Shown piece by piece: positions 11,750 to 23,041 of a stretch of DNA of 64,000 nt. Location of the stretch: positions 930,001 through 994,000 of the forward strand of contig JAIXMG010000004.1 in assembly GCA_025201345.1 (NCBI GenBank), read 5' to 3'. Within the stretch, counting starts at the first letter, position 1, and each line of letters begins with the position of its first letter. Source of the DNA: Thamnidium elegans. Lineage: Eukaryota; Mucoromycota; Mucoromycetes; Mucorales; Mucoraceae. A program made the position numbers and the translations under genes. The notes under the pieces are model-generated. The model was not told the DNA's origin. It did no database searches and worked only from the letters and a program-made list of their open reading frames with translations.

Positions 11750-12900
11750 GTACTAAAATAACTCATCTTCACTTAAAAAGCTTACGGGGTGGCCTTGAAT
11801 GGTGTAGAAAAGCCGACCTGAAAAATAGAGAGGATGGTAACATACAACAAACATACGATCTATTAAAAAGTTAAAAGACTGCAAATCTACAAGAATATTT
11901 CATGTACTTAATATCTGTAACATCTACCCATAAAAAGTAAATATTATTAGTATTAAACATTAAACAATATGACATTTAAATTTTTTTATGATGCATAGGA
12001 TTTTTTATTTCATGTCTCATTTTAGACATAGAGAAACGAAGGGGTATTTGTACTCAAATAGATAAATGGCTTTGGACTACATCTCAAACGCTGTAGCAAA
12101 TCAAACGTGTAGTAACGAACCCTTTTCTTTAACCCACCGTTCAACAAAGGTTAAAAGAAGAAAAAGGAGGAAGAGGTTTAGAGCTAAGCAGTCCTTTATC
12201 CCGTCCGAAAAGCGGTCAATCATATCTTATGGAAATGCTAGCTTACAAGGTACTACGAAAACGTATACCCCTGTCCCAGTGAAGGTAATAATGAATTATA
12301 TGATGTATATACCTCTTTATAACTTTTTTTTTATCAATAAATAGAAGACCGTAATCGCAATTTCAAGGAGATCATTAGTTATACTGGTAGATGAATTCCG
12401 GACATCAAGGTGCCACGGCACTTTGGAAAAGAAATATAGATGGTAAGTCTACGTCTTTTTTTTGACAGTTCCAGACACTAACCACTTTTTTTTTTGGCAG
12501 AAAAAAAGAAGGTGAAGAACATTACAAATCTTTAAGTATGTCTAACCCCCCTAATAATTATGTACATGTACTAATATCATTTAACGCATAGTATACTGTT
12601 TAAAAGCTTGCCCAACTTGTTTAGATGGTAAAAAGATTTGGCACAGAGACGTAAACGCCGCCATAAACATTAAAGGTATCATGATGGACTATATCAATTC
12701 TCAATACGATATTAAATCCAGACATCCATCACTATGCCGCAGTACACCACCAGCTGTAATTCTACCTACCGCCACCAGCCCAATTGGAATATCTTTCTAC
12801 ACTTTAAAAAAAGTCACGTTTTTTTTAGATGTTTTAGGACTGTCCGGTTTAACCGATTTAACATGTTATCACAGAGAAAAATGTTGCTTAAATAAAAAAA
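9811..12900 (+). pseudogene. Fanzor (eukaryotic TnpB-like RNA-guided nuclease), intron-containing, decayed
   Basis: The block starts MSKRVFNNPESSG, with splices 9811-9881 / 9930-9978 / 10041- yielding KKKCKVSTLLKEPFKIYK, then QLFRTTAEEFTILRR. Further exons include RuvC-I VVGIDPG (Asp at 11551), spliced (intron 11558-11617) to VRDLITGVRSSD; NIQQTYDLLKS and TANLQEYFMYL; SIISYGNASLQG; spliced (12285-12344) to LVILVDEFRTSRCHG (RuvC-II Glu at 12393); and KACPTCLDGKKIWHRDVNAAINI (RuvC-III Asp at 12648). Thus all three catalytic acidic residues survive. Decay signs: an in-frame TAA at 11872, a stop in the N-terminal half near 10560, an expected TDG box reading THG (near 11308), and loss of part of the first zinc pair. 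The 5' and 3' limits are approximate. Fanzors are OMEGA-type nucleases guided by a 3' non-coding RNA (family knowledge). Confidence 0.75.
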
Positions 12901-12965
12901 TAACATGCTTTTTTTTTCTTTTTTTTTCTTTTCTTTTCTTATTCTTTACATATATATAACAAGTT

Positions 12966-15900
12966 ATGGTAACACTTCGAGATATCTTAAAATCAATTAC
13001 AGCTTCAGTTCGTAATGCCACCCCCGACTCTGAGGGTCAATCAACCATTGACATCATTGAGCTTTACTTGGACGAACAAACCTGTGCCAACATTGGCGAC
13101 GCAACAACTAGTTTAGCACAAGTCGACTCAGCAACCATTGATAAATTTTCGCAAGAGCTCATTACGCTTTACGAGCTTACGATTGGTACCAACAACAACA
13201 CAGCTCCCACAGTCGCTACTATCGTCTCTTGCAAAGCACAAGTGCTGCATGCCCAACACTATATTTTACTTCGCAGCCTTAGAGAACTGTTACGTTTATT
13301 AAGACCACAAAGAATATTCGAGAACTGGTGGCATCTGTTAAAACCCATCTTATCAACAGCATCTTATACGAACAAGATTAAAAAGGAAACTCGATTGATT
13401 GTTTCCGATGCTTTAATCATGGAGCAACAAATTGTTCGAGATCAAGTAGCAGAGACCTGTGTTTATTTTCATCGCATTGTAGACATGTATTTGGAATGGG
13501 CTGAAAGAAGCTATACCAAACAGGAAAATGAACGGGATGAAACTAGTAGACAACATCAGGCCTTGTTGGATTTGGAACAAGATGAATGGTCAAGGAATTT
13601 AACTACCATTCTTTTGTCTGTTGGTGCTTCAGAGACAAAGGTACCGTTTATATAATAAAAAAAAGGGCGAGGAAGAAACTAACCATATTGTATTTAGCAA
13701 TTCTTTAATCTATTAGATAGATACTTTTTATCTAGTCAACATCGTCTGCAAATCGTTTACTTATTAAGTGAATTTATGAGAAGAAGGGTAAACTTTATAC
13801 TACCAAAAAAAAAAAAAAAGCTTAAATTCAATTTTTTTTATTTCATGTAGAGAACTCATTTGCATGAAATTCTTGAAACTCCTTTATTTTCCTCCATGTT
13901 ACAATCACTTATGGTAATTATTTTATTTTTCTGTAAAAAAAAACCCCCCCATAAAAACCACGCGCTCCCATACTTATTTTTTTTTCTTAGTATGATAATT
14001 CCACCACATTAATTGCTATTTCAGTAACCAACCTTATCATGTTACTACCACGTATCTGCACATCACTTCCTAAATTCCTGCCACAACTCTTCTATATCTT
14101 TGCAAGAGCCATTTGTTGGGACCAACTAAGAGACTTGAGAAAGAAACAAAGTTCTGATGCATTTGCGTATACTGCCCCAACTCGAACTATAGCCGATGGA
14201 TGGGATTGCGTCGGTAAAGTACTGCATAAAAAAAAAAAAAGTACATCAAAAACTTCCCCTCTCTAATTCCTTCTTTTAGATTATACCTTTTCAAAATTAT
14301 CAGCTCCTCCATCTAACCCACAAACTGGAGCATTCTTTACTTCGCTTTACGGTCTTTACCCATGCAACTTTCTTAAATTCTTACATAAACCTTATGCATA
14401 CTTTACAGCCAACGAGTTTAAAATACCTGAAGAATTTGACGAAGAAACATTTAAAGGCAGAACCATTGTAAGTAAATTATAACAACTGCTTCCAATATTT
14501 ACTTATATAAATACATTTGTAGCCGCAAGTAAAACGACACATGTTGCACCCTAATTTAGTTGTTATGGACGCAGAATCCGAATTAACAGACAAAACACGT
14601 TGGATGAAAATGGAACCACCTGACGTCATTGCACAAATTATGGGCCTTGATCTTACCAACGCTGCCTCTCGTGTTGTTTACACAGTCATTGACGAAGACG
14701 AAGAAGAACATCCGGACCTACTAGATCAAAGCCTTTGGGACAAAGAAAACGACAATACGATCAAACCACCTGCTACAAGTACCAAAGAACCCATTACCGA
14801 AACAGATGATGATACCAAACCCATTATGATTACTAGTATTGTAGCGCTTCATAAAGCTCTTAAAAGTGGAGCCGAAGTACTTGTAGGAGATGATATCTGG
14901 GACGCAGGCGTTGAACCGACGACGACTGCTAACAACACACTTGAAGAACAACCTACTTCATCTAATTCGGATATCTCTACTGAAACTAAATTATTATTAG
15001 CTGCTTTAAAACGTGAAGTTTTATTACTTCGAAATGAATTGAATTTTGAATTGTTTTTGAAGCAGCAGCATTTACAACATATTGGTAGGTTGCATCGTGA
15101 ACATGTCTTAGATAGTTCTGTAGAAGCTGAAAGACAACAATTGGTAAAGCAAAATTTTTTTTTAAAAAATGTACTTGAAACTAATTTTTTTTTATAAAGT
15201 ATAATACCACACGCATGTTAAAGGCGCAATTAGGTCAAACTACAGCGGCACTTGAGAAACTAAAAGTAGAATCGGCACTTACAAAGCAGAAACACGTCAA
15301 GTGGGAGGACGAACAATCGGGCAAGTTACGTGGGTACCGTGAAGCCAGACGCGAATGGCAAAACCAAATGACCAATACCGCGCACCAAGTGAAGGACTAC
15401 GAGAACCAACTCACGGAACAAAAAGTGCAATTAGACGATGCACGTCAAAAGATATTTGAGCTTGAGAACGAGTTAAAGACTCTGGAACCCACTTTAAATA
15501 AAATGACCGAGAACGAGCATCGTGTCAAACAATTAACGCAGCAAATGCTGTTGTGGGAAGAAGATACGACGCATATGGAGGAACAAAAGAGGTATATCAA
15601 AGGTCTTTTGTCTCAGTGGTGGAGTATGGAAGAACTGGTAGCTAGTCTTCAAACGGAGAACAGAAGGTTACAGGAAGAACAAACTCAAAGAGAAGAAAGT
15701 TTAGAAAAGTTGAAGGTTCAATGCTCAGAGTATCATCAAAAGATGGAGAGTTTTAGCAAGACCTTTAATAATGATCGTGCTTCGATTGAAACTGAAAGGT
15801 TACAAACTCTTATGAATGAACTCAGATTGAGGCTGGAAGAACTAGAAGTAAGTCTCTTATATATATATATATATATATATAACTTTTTTAGCATGTATTA

Positions 15901-15986
15901 ATATACCACACACTTAGATTGAGAAATTGGAATGGAGTGCACAGCTTGAAGAACATAAATTTATTGCTGTAGAAGCTCAATCATAA
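12966..15986 (+). CDS. TSC1: hamartin, tuberous sclerosis complex subunit 1
   Basis: Eight exons: 12966-13640, 13698-13787, 13851-13913, 13991-14213, 14280-14467, 14523-15143, 15200-15847, 15918-15986; 858 aa. The N-terminal half is the helical hamartin core (FFNLLDRYFLSSQHRLQIVY, then THLHEILETPLF and a C-terminal FKIPEEFDEETFKGRT-type block). A disordered acidic middle follows, then a long coiled coil over roughly the last 260 residues. Hamartin stabilises tuberin (TSC2); together with TBC1D7 they form the GAP that switches off Rheb and so TORC1. TSC2 and Rheb are not in this window. The gene is preceded by a T-rich tract and abuts the Fanzor relic. Assignment rests on domain order and sequence character. 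Confidence 0.82.
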
Positions 15987-16252
15987 AAAATCACATTTCT
16001 TTTCATACCCCCCCCCCTTTCTCAAAATATATGCATAAATGCAATAAAAAAAAGCGGCAACCTTAAACGTATAAATAAAAAGTTACCGACAAGTTTATTT
16101 CTACTAACATTATGTTTATTATACATGTTTACTAATGCTATCTGCTTAATAATATACCGAACTTTTTTTTTTTTTTTTTTACTATATATTGAGCACCAAT
16201 AATTTTTTTTCTTCGATATCTTTTTTTTTTTTTTTTTTTCCTTTAAACAAAA

Positions 16253-17218
16253 ATGAGTGTAAACAAATTGAAAATACTATGTTTACATGGGTATACTCAA
16301 AACGGTATCTTGTACCGTAAAAAGACGGCAGTTATTAGAAAGAGTATAGAACACATGGCAGATTTAGGTACTTAACATTCTCTTTTTTTTTTGACATGAA
16401 CAAAAAAAAGGGGAGAGTATTACTAACTTCATACAAATAAAGTTTATGTTACTGCTCCTCATCATATTGCAGCCGCTAGCTTTTCTACTGCCGCCGAGCG
16501 TGAACAAGCAGAGAAGGAGCCAGTATCTGAAGGTACACGCCGACATAATTCAATATATATATAATCCCTTTTTTTTTTAACATTATATTTAGAGCATGCA
16601 ATGTATGGTTGGTGGTATTCTCCCGATTATAAACCAGTTGGACTTGATGGATACTTAGTTGGGTATAAAGAATCTTTACAATATGTCAAAGACATAGTAA
16701 AGCAACAGGTATTTTTTTTTTCGTACTTTATGTAAATTACATAAAAAAAAAAAGCTTACACAAAAAAGGGACCCTTTGATGGTATTTTAGGGTTCTCACA
16801 AGGAGCAGGTTTTGCTGCATTATTTACAGAAATAATGGAAACTGAGCAAACCCCATTCAAGTTTTCAATTATTGTTGCTGGCTTTAAACCCACCAAGCAA
16901 ACGGCAACTAATATGATGCTGACTAAAGAGAATAAGGTGAAGACATCTAGTTTGCATTATATTGGTGATTTGGATACCTTGATATTACCTGAAAAAATGA
17001 ATGCCTTACTTGAGGCGTTTGAGAAACCAAAGATATTTCGTCATACCGGAGGGTAAAAAAATGCGCATTATATAATTTTTATTTTGAAACTGAACTTATT
17101 TTTTATTTATTTATTATTTTTTTGTAGACATTACTTACCTTCTACTGCTGCTAGTCGTAAAGAATTAATATCATTTCTTGAACAATTCATCTCAAAAAAA
17201 ACAGGGCAGACACGATAA
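16253..17218 (+). CDS. FSH1-family serine hydrolase
   Basis: Five exons: 16253-16367, 16443-16532, 16593-16708, 16769-17052, 17128-17218; 231 aa, close to yeast Fsh1-3. The beta-1 strand and HGYTQN motif (KILCLHGYTQNG) open the fold; the nucleophile elbow is GFSQGAG; the acid is in HYIGDLDTLILP and the catalytic His in HTGGHYLPS. The last codon pair GG-H is split by an intron, so the unspliced frame stops early. Family members are soluble alpha/beta hydrolases distantly related to human OVCA2, probably esterases; substrate unknown. Each intron ends in a long T or A tract. Confidence 0.88.
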
Positions 17219-17685
17219 ACAGTCACACAAGGCTTTGATTAAAAATTTTTTTTTTTTTTTGCGTTCACTTTTTTTTAAGAGAACCTTTTTTTTTTGTTGT
17301 TGTGCTGCTATTAAACAAAGTTTTCCTTTGGTGCTCCGATAAACTCGTTTAGATTTTTTTTATACAGTTATACAGCGACTCCGGTTTCTACTACCACTTT
17401 TTTTTTTTTTTTTTTTTTTTCGAACGACTTTAAACAACTGAACGAAAAAAAAAAGGGTTACAAAAAGCGAAACTTCGATAACTCTCAGCCCTTCCTTATC
17501 TCTTTTTACAATCGACTATAAATCACTCTTTTTCTCTCTCCAAGAACAACAAGGACCTTTTTTTATTTAATTTACATTTGACTAATTGTAAGTTTTTTTT
17601 TACTCTGTAATATTTTGACATTCAACTCCTACACTTTTTTGAAAAAAAAAATATATTAAACTATAACAAAAATAGTAATAAAAAA
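17219..17685. promoter_or_regulatory. promoter/5' region of the Zn2Cys6 regulator
   Basis: About 470 bp without a coding exon. It is dominated by pyrimidine and A tracts (17243-17290, 17399-17420, 17583-17650), typical of the leaders of highly regulated genes in this window. No specific operator recognised. Confidence 0.3.
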
Positions 17686-17896
17686 ATGCAACAATTTACT
17701 CCTTACTTTCCCGGTTATGACAACCCTCAACAACCTCAACAACAACCTCAACAACAACAACAACCTCAACAACAACCTCAACCTCAAGATCAACAACAAC
17801 AACAACCTTTAAACATGAATGGACCCAACTTGGCAATCTATACACCTGCTGCCATGCAACCTTTGTCCGTTTTAGCTGCTGCTCAAAGAAAAGAGC

Positions 17897-17936
<40 letters not shown>

Positions 17937-18644
17937 GTTACAACACCAACACCAACAACAACAGCAACAACAGCAACAACAACAAATGGTTTCCACAACC
18001 ACTATGGATATTGGTGCTCATGGTAAACCTAAAAGAAAGCAAGTTAAAAATGCATGTGGTACAGTATTAAAAAAAAACTACAATGGAAATGATATGCTAA
18101 AAAAAAATTCCCGGTTTTTTTGTAGTGAATTGTCAAAAGGCTTGTAAGAAATGTGATATTGGTAGACCTTGTCAAAGATGTATCAAGTATGGGCTAACAG
18201 ATACTTGTGTTAATTCTGTCCGTAAGGAACGTAAGAAGGGGGTTAAACGTGGACCTTACAAGAAGAGAAACAAGTCAGGTAAAAATTACATAAAAAACAG
18301 GAGATTTTTTTTTTACTAATATTTATATATACAAAGGTGGAGATAGTGGTACTTCTTCTGGCGCATCTACACCCAATATGGCTTCTCCTATGGTCAATGC
18401 CAATTTATATGCTCAAACTACCGGTGTCCGCGCCAACGCATTACCAATGCACTACCAACCATTCCCTGCCCAAGGACATTATGACGCATATGCCTATGCT
18501 AACAACAACTCAATTATGCCTCAAGCCTATATGGTTCCTACCACCATGCCACAAATGTACCCTACCAACCCATCTGTATTATCTTACCAAGCTATGAATA
18601 TGATTTCTCCTCAACAACAATTGCAACAACATCAGCAACAACAA

Positions 18645-18711
<67 letters not shown>

Positions 18712-19277
18712 TTGCGAATGGCGCTTATAGACTTCAGGAACAAATTCAACCTAACCCCGCCGTTAATACTACTACCAATACCAACAGTGCTACGTCTACT
18801 CCAGTTATTAGTACTGCCTCTGTATTAAATACAACTAATAGCAGCGAACCAACAACAAAAGTTGATGACGATGATGATGAAGGGTCTAAATTGACTATTT
18901 TATCTCAACTCTGTAGTGCAGTACTTGATCGTAACGATACACCTAAAGAGGAAGAAGCGGTCAAGGTTGAAGAAACGCATCAGAATACTCCTCCTCCTAG
19001 TCGTCCTCATTCTCGCGAAACTTCGCATGAGAATAATAATAATAATGAAGCTGCTGCTATCAACGCAAGTGTACCCAACTTTGGTAACGATTCTCCACAT
19101 ACCTATGTCAACGGTCATTTGGCTCATCGTGGTACAGCTATCAATAACCTTGCTTATGGTACACCTGGTTCTTCGCCTTCAGATTCACCTGTGGACCCAC
19201 TCAATTTTAATAAGGTCAATGAAAACAGTTCTTGGACTCAACAAGAACAATCATTTCAACAAGATCATAACCAATAA
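17686..19277 (+). CDS. Zn2Cys6 transcription factor with long polyglutamine tracts
   Basis: Three exons: 17686-18058, 18126-18278, 18337-19277; 488 aa. A Gln/Pro-rich N-terminus with two Q tracts leads to a binuclear zinc cluster split across the first intron: ACVNCQKACKKCDIGRPCQ then RCIKYGLTDTC, spacing Cys-X2-Cys-X6-Cys-X5-Cys-X2-Cys-X8-Cys, followed by a basic linker (KERKKGVKRGPYKKRNK). The C-terminal half has another Q tract of about 30 codons (CAG/CAA, about 18607-18710), Asn-rich runs and acidic patches. No separate fungal-specific regulatory domain is visible, and the cluster is internal, not N-terminal. It should bind DNA in the nucleus; target genes unknown. The CAG runs are likely length-polymorphic. 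Confidence 0.9.
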
Positions 19278-19600
19278 ATAGACAAAATATATATATATAT
19301 ATGTAATAATGTACACAACTAAAAAAAATGTACCCCCTCCCTCTCTCTCTCTTTCTTTTTTTCTTTTTTACTTTCTCCCTTTCCCTTTTTTTTATACATA
19401 TATTTCTTTTTCTTTAACCAACTCCTCCTTCCCCTTCTTCTTTTACACATAAAAAAAAACCATAAAACTACTAAAAAAAACAGAAAGAATAAAGCCCTTT
19501 GAAAAAAAAAAACTCCTTTACAGTGTAGTAATAATTATAATTTTTTTTTATTTTTTTTTTTTATGATACAAGGGTCTAAAAATAATGAGAGAGATTTTTT
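19278..19600. terminator. convergent 3' flanks of the Zn2Cys6 and uL16m genes
   Basis: About 320 bp of TA, CT and A/T tracts with AATAAA-like words (for example near 19488). No coding signal. Confidence 0.35.
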
Positions 19601-20239
19601 TTAAGCAGAAGCAGAAGGAGCAGCAGCTTCAACAGCCTTGACAACATTAGCTTCAACGGTAACAGGAGCAACATACCCAGCACCAACAATAGGTTTAGTA
19701 CCACGTTCAACCATTTCAACCTTGATGGGTAATTTATGAGAAGCAAGTCTGAAAGCTTCCTTTGCAATTTCCTTTCTCATGCCACTAATTTCAAAGATAA
19801 TACGGTTGACAGGGACTCTACAAGCCCAGTATTCAAAAGTACCTTTACCTTTACCCATTCTCACCTCATTACCTTTACTGGAGACGGGGATATCAGGAAA
19901 GACACGCATCCATAATTGTGAGCCCTTGACTGGCTTGATTTTACGTTTAAGTGCAGTGTGGACAGCTGTCAATTGACGACCTGTCAAACGAACGCCTTCT
20001 TTGACACGCAAACCGTAATCGCCAAATTGAACGGTGGTTCCCTTTGTGGAGCCACCAGTAGGAATAGGGATCTTTCCCTTGTGTGCTTTACGATATTTGG
20101 TACGTCGTGGTGAGAAGTTGGAGGCGAAACGGATGCTGGTTAAAGGTAAAATGCTAGATTGTTTTTGGAAGACATTGCTGATAATGCTACTTGTATTGTA
20201 TACAGTAGTTAAAGCATTCTTACGGAAGGCTGAAAACAT
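19601..20239 (-). CDS. MRPL16: mitochondrial large-subunit ribosomal protein uL16m (MRPL16)
   Basis: Single exon of 212 aa. The first in-frame ATG after the upstream pyrimidine-type leader is taken (MFSAFRKNALTTVYN); an upstream extension in the same frame is low-complexity Phe and was not used. The N-terminus is a mitochondrial presequence (basic, hydroxylated, ends near SIRFASNFSPRRTK). The uL16 fold follows with the diagnostic RRTKYRKAHKG block, GDYGLRV, LTGRQLTAVHTAL, WMRVFPDIPVSSKGNEVRMG and GKGKGTFEYWACRVP. The protein sits near the peptidyl-transferase centre and tRNA elbow of the mitoribosome. A C-terminal Ala/Val-rich tail of about 25 residues is lineage-specific. Confidence 0.95.
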   Translation of the reverse strand: MFSAFRKNALTTVYNTSSIISNVFQKQSSILPLTSIRFASNFSPRRTKYRKAHKGKIPIPTGGSTKGTTVQFGDYGLRVKEGVRLTGRQLTAVHTALKRKIKPVKGSQLWMRVFPDIPVSSKGNEVRMGKGKGTFEYWACRVPVNRIIFEISGMRKEIAKEAFRLASHKLPIKVEMVERGTKPIVGAGYVAPVTVEANVVKAVEAAAPSASA

Positions 20240-20716
20240 GGTGTAATGTCTAATGAAAGGTATTTTTTTAAAAAAGAATGCTTTAAACAAAAAAAAAAAA
20301 AACGTCCTCACTCTATTCTCCCTGTGATACTAGGAGCCCTTGTTTCATCCACTTAAAAATTGTAAAAAAATATTTTGCGGAGATCAGTTTAAACAACCGA
20401 ATCCAAAAAGGTACTTTTTATGACATCAACAACGCCTTTTTTCTAAGCTCTTTTTAAAACGTTATTGTACCATCACTATGTAGTTATGAAGTATGTATAG
20501 ATTATCCCCACCCTGAATATTCTGGGAAAAAAAGGTGTTCTATCTTTGATCCAACATTCAAAATCAAATAAGTTAAACTTTTGGATATCACTAAAACTAG
20601 TATATACATCCAAAAAAAAGACTTATTATATTTATTTTGAAAAACGCATTACCACACAAATAAAAACATTCCTTGCTATAATGTACACATTTACATACGT
20701 CTTAAAAAAAGGCACA
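20240..20716. other. intergenic, no gene seen
   Basis: 5' side of uL16m and 3' side of the small HTH gene. AT-rich; contains poly-A near 20289 and no supported exon. Confidence 0.4.
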
Positions 20717-21004
20717 TCATTTCTCAAGTTTGCCATGTTTCTTTTGATACTCTACTTCTTTATCTGTCATACGAGCCCATCCAGTTACCAAGCCCAGTTC
20801 ATTCTTGAGGAATCTTCCAATGGTAGTAGGATCAATGGATTCGATATCATCAAACGTATTTAATAACTTATCACGTAACGTAGTGTTCTTTAATGTGGGT
20901 GTTCTGGTGATTAACTTTTTGAGATATGTCTTGTGAGCTGGTGTTAATTTTGAACGACTCTTTCTAGCACCTGTTATTGTTGTTGTTGTTGGATTTTTTG
21001 ACAT
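20717..21004 (-). CDS. small helix-turn-helix-like protein, 95 aa
   Basis: Single exon from ATG (MSKNPTTTTITGARKSR) to TAA. After a basic Thr/Ser leader, the middle reads LTPAHKTYLKKLITRTPTL, LRDKLLNTFDDIESIDPTTI and GRFLKNELGLV. This pattern (helix, short turn, Ser/Asp-Pro-Thr-Thr-Ile recognition helix with Arg-Phe-Leu-Lys) resembles the winged-helix N-terminus of Tc1/mariner and IS630 transposases. No catalytic domain follows. It may be a domesticated or truncated transposase DNA-binding domain, or an unrelated nuclear protein. The frame is intact and flanked by ordinary genes, and a long A tract upstream resembles other promoters here. Confidence 0.55.
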   Translation of the reverse strand: MSKNPTTTTITGARKSRSKLTPAHKTYLKKLITRTPTLKNTTLRDKLLNTFDDIESIDPTTIGRFLKNELGLVTGWARMTDKEVEYQKKHGKLEK

Positions 21005-21015
21005 ATTATATACAG

Positions 21016-21048
<33 letters not shown>

Positions 21049-21079
21049 GAAAGAGAAAAAAAAACGAGACAGATTTTAT

Positions 21080-22025
21080 TTATTCAGGCGATTCAAATGT
21101 TTTTGAACTAGGTTCTACAATTAAACTTTGTGCATAATCCTGTAATGTAGCTGTTGCTTTAATTGGGGTATCACTCTATAAGTAATAAATTTGTTAACTT
21201 CTTTGAATTTTTAAGTATGTATATATCATTTTTACCCATTGTTCTTTTATTTCTTTTAACTTTTTCTTTATTTCCTCAGCTTCCAACATCTTTTGTTTAA
21301 ACTTTTCATGTTGTTTTTTTATAATTAAACTATTGTACGCCAACTTTCTCTTTTGGGGTTCTGTTTCTTCTAATAATTTATCCTGACAACAAAAATTGAA
21401 GTAAGTAATATACTATATAAAGAAACACTTTTCCAGTTACCTTCAAAGCTGTAACAGAAGGATCCAATAAATTTTTATCCATAAGTCCAGGTACCACCAA
21501 AGTCTTTATGTTTTGATTGATACCTCTTGCAATACGTCTAATATTTTGTTCCAGATCACTACTGACATTATCATCTGTTGAACCAGCAACTGCTTGTAAA
21601 GTCTCTTGATAATGAACCGTCATAATATTTCTAGATGCTTTACTTACTGTATCTGGTATCCTTATCCATGTTGTTTTTTTAATATACTTTAGTGTTTCAG
21701 CTACGCGTGTATAAGTCAATTGGTATTTAATCGTAAAAAAAAGAAAAAAAAAAAACTTACGATCGTCATAAACAGCTCTTTTATATAAAGAGTTGGGTAC
21801 TTGGTTTCTGTCATCTTCTTCTTCGGGCTCTAGCTCTACATTTCGCCTTCTTTTGGCTCGACGTCTTGGAGGCTGTGAAGGTGTAGCTCGTCTCGATGCA
21901 GCTGGTTCTTCAGTTTCAGCTTCCTGAGCCGTATCTGTATTTACATTGAGGGACTGTTCTTCAACGTGATCTTGCTCAGGTTGTAGTACTTGCCTTTTAT
22001 AATGACTACTTCGTGAGTTATACAT
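21080..22025 (-). CDS. basic coiled-coil nuclear protein, possibly CENP-Q/Okp1-like
   Basis: Four exons: 22025-21761, 21700-21441, 21382-21236, 21175-21080; 255 aa, all GT..AG. The N-terminus is acidic/Gln-rich and then basic (PPRRRAKRRRNVE, a nuclear-localisation-like block). The middle (ETLKYIKKTTWIRIPDTV, QNIRRIARGINQNIKTLVV) is helical and the C-terminal third is a coiled coil (HEKFKQKMLEAEEIKKKLK). Overall plan, a basic unstructured N-terminus followed by helices and a coiled coil, fits inner-kinetochore CENP-Q proteins, but no motif proves it; other nuclear coiled-coil proteins fit as well. Gene model firm, function weak. Confidence 0.65.
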
Positions 22026-22271
22026 GCTAAAAAAAAAGAAAAAAAAGGGGGCTTTCAAGTCACGCAAAAAGAAACAGCTTTTTTTTTTTTATTTGTGAGT
22101 AAAAACTTTGCCCGCGTACAAAAAAAAAAAGGTAGGAATTCTTAAATGTTAATATTTTCTTTGTACAGATAGGATTTCTATAGTATGTGTTTGTGTGTAA
22201 AAAAAAAAGGGGGGGGGGAGTTTACTGTATCTAAAATTATAATAATAACAACGAAAAAAGAAAAAAAAGTC

Positions 22272-23010
22272 TTATATGCCAGACCTTGGTCTTTGACTTG
22301 GAGCACAACTACTATCAGGAGTTGGTTGTGGTGGAATTGTATTTGGAGTTGTAACAAGTTTATCTACTTGTTCTCTCTTACTTTTCATGGATTCCCAAAT
22401 CTTTATATTTTCATGAATGTAATCGACAGTAAATTGCATATCTAAATAAAAAATAAATAAATAAGTTTACACCATAAACTTGTTAAAAGAAAAATAAGAC
22501 TTTACTCGTTGTTACTCTGCTAATAGATTCAAATAGTTTCAATGCAACAAATTTCTTGAAAGATATTTGAAAATCCTCTAAACAAATCTTTCCTCTTTCA
22601 TTAATAGGTAATACAGGCATACCTAATTCATGTTCTAGATCCCCTTGTTCAAAGAATTCTTCTGCAAGAATCTTGGCCCATTCTTTAGCGGATTCAAAAG
22701 GTCTGGCCTATATACACACATATGTATATATATATATATATATAAAGTAGGTCTTTTTAATAAAAACAAGTTTCCAAAAAATAAATAAATAAACTTACGC
22801 AGTTGCTAATATCAGCACATTTAATTAGTGCGCCACATAATAACACCTTTTCTTTTTCACAAGCTGATTTATCTGTCAAATCAATATTTTTGATTCTTTC
22901 GGCTTGGTCTGTAATTTTATGTACGTATTCATCATGCATGCTCATATCAGTAGCTAAGATACTATTTACAACAATCTTTCGAAAGACTAGCACAAAACAA
23001 GGTTAGCTTT

Positions 23011-23041
<31 letters not shown>

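Noticed and set aside
17696..17998. 100-codon valine-rich ORF on the minus strand
   Set aside because: It is the antisense of the polyglutamine CAA/CAG repeats of the Zn2Cys6 gene.
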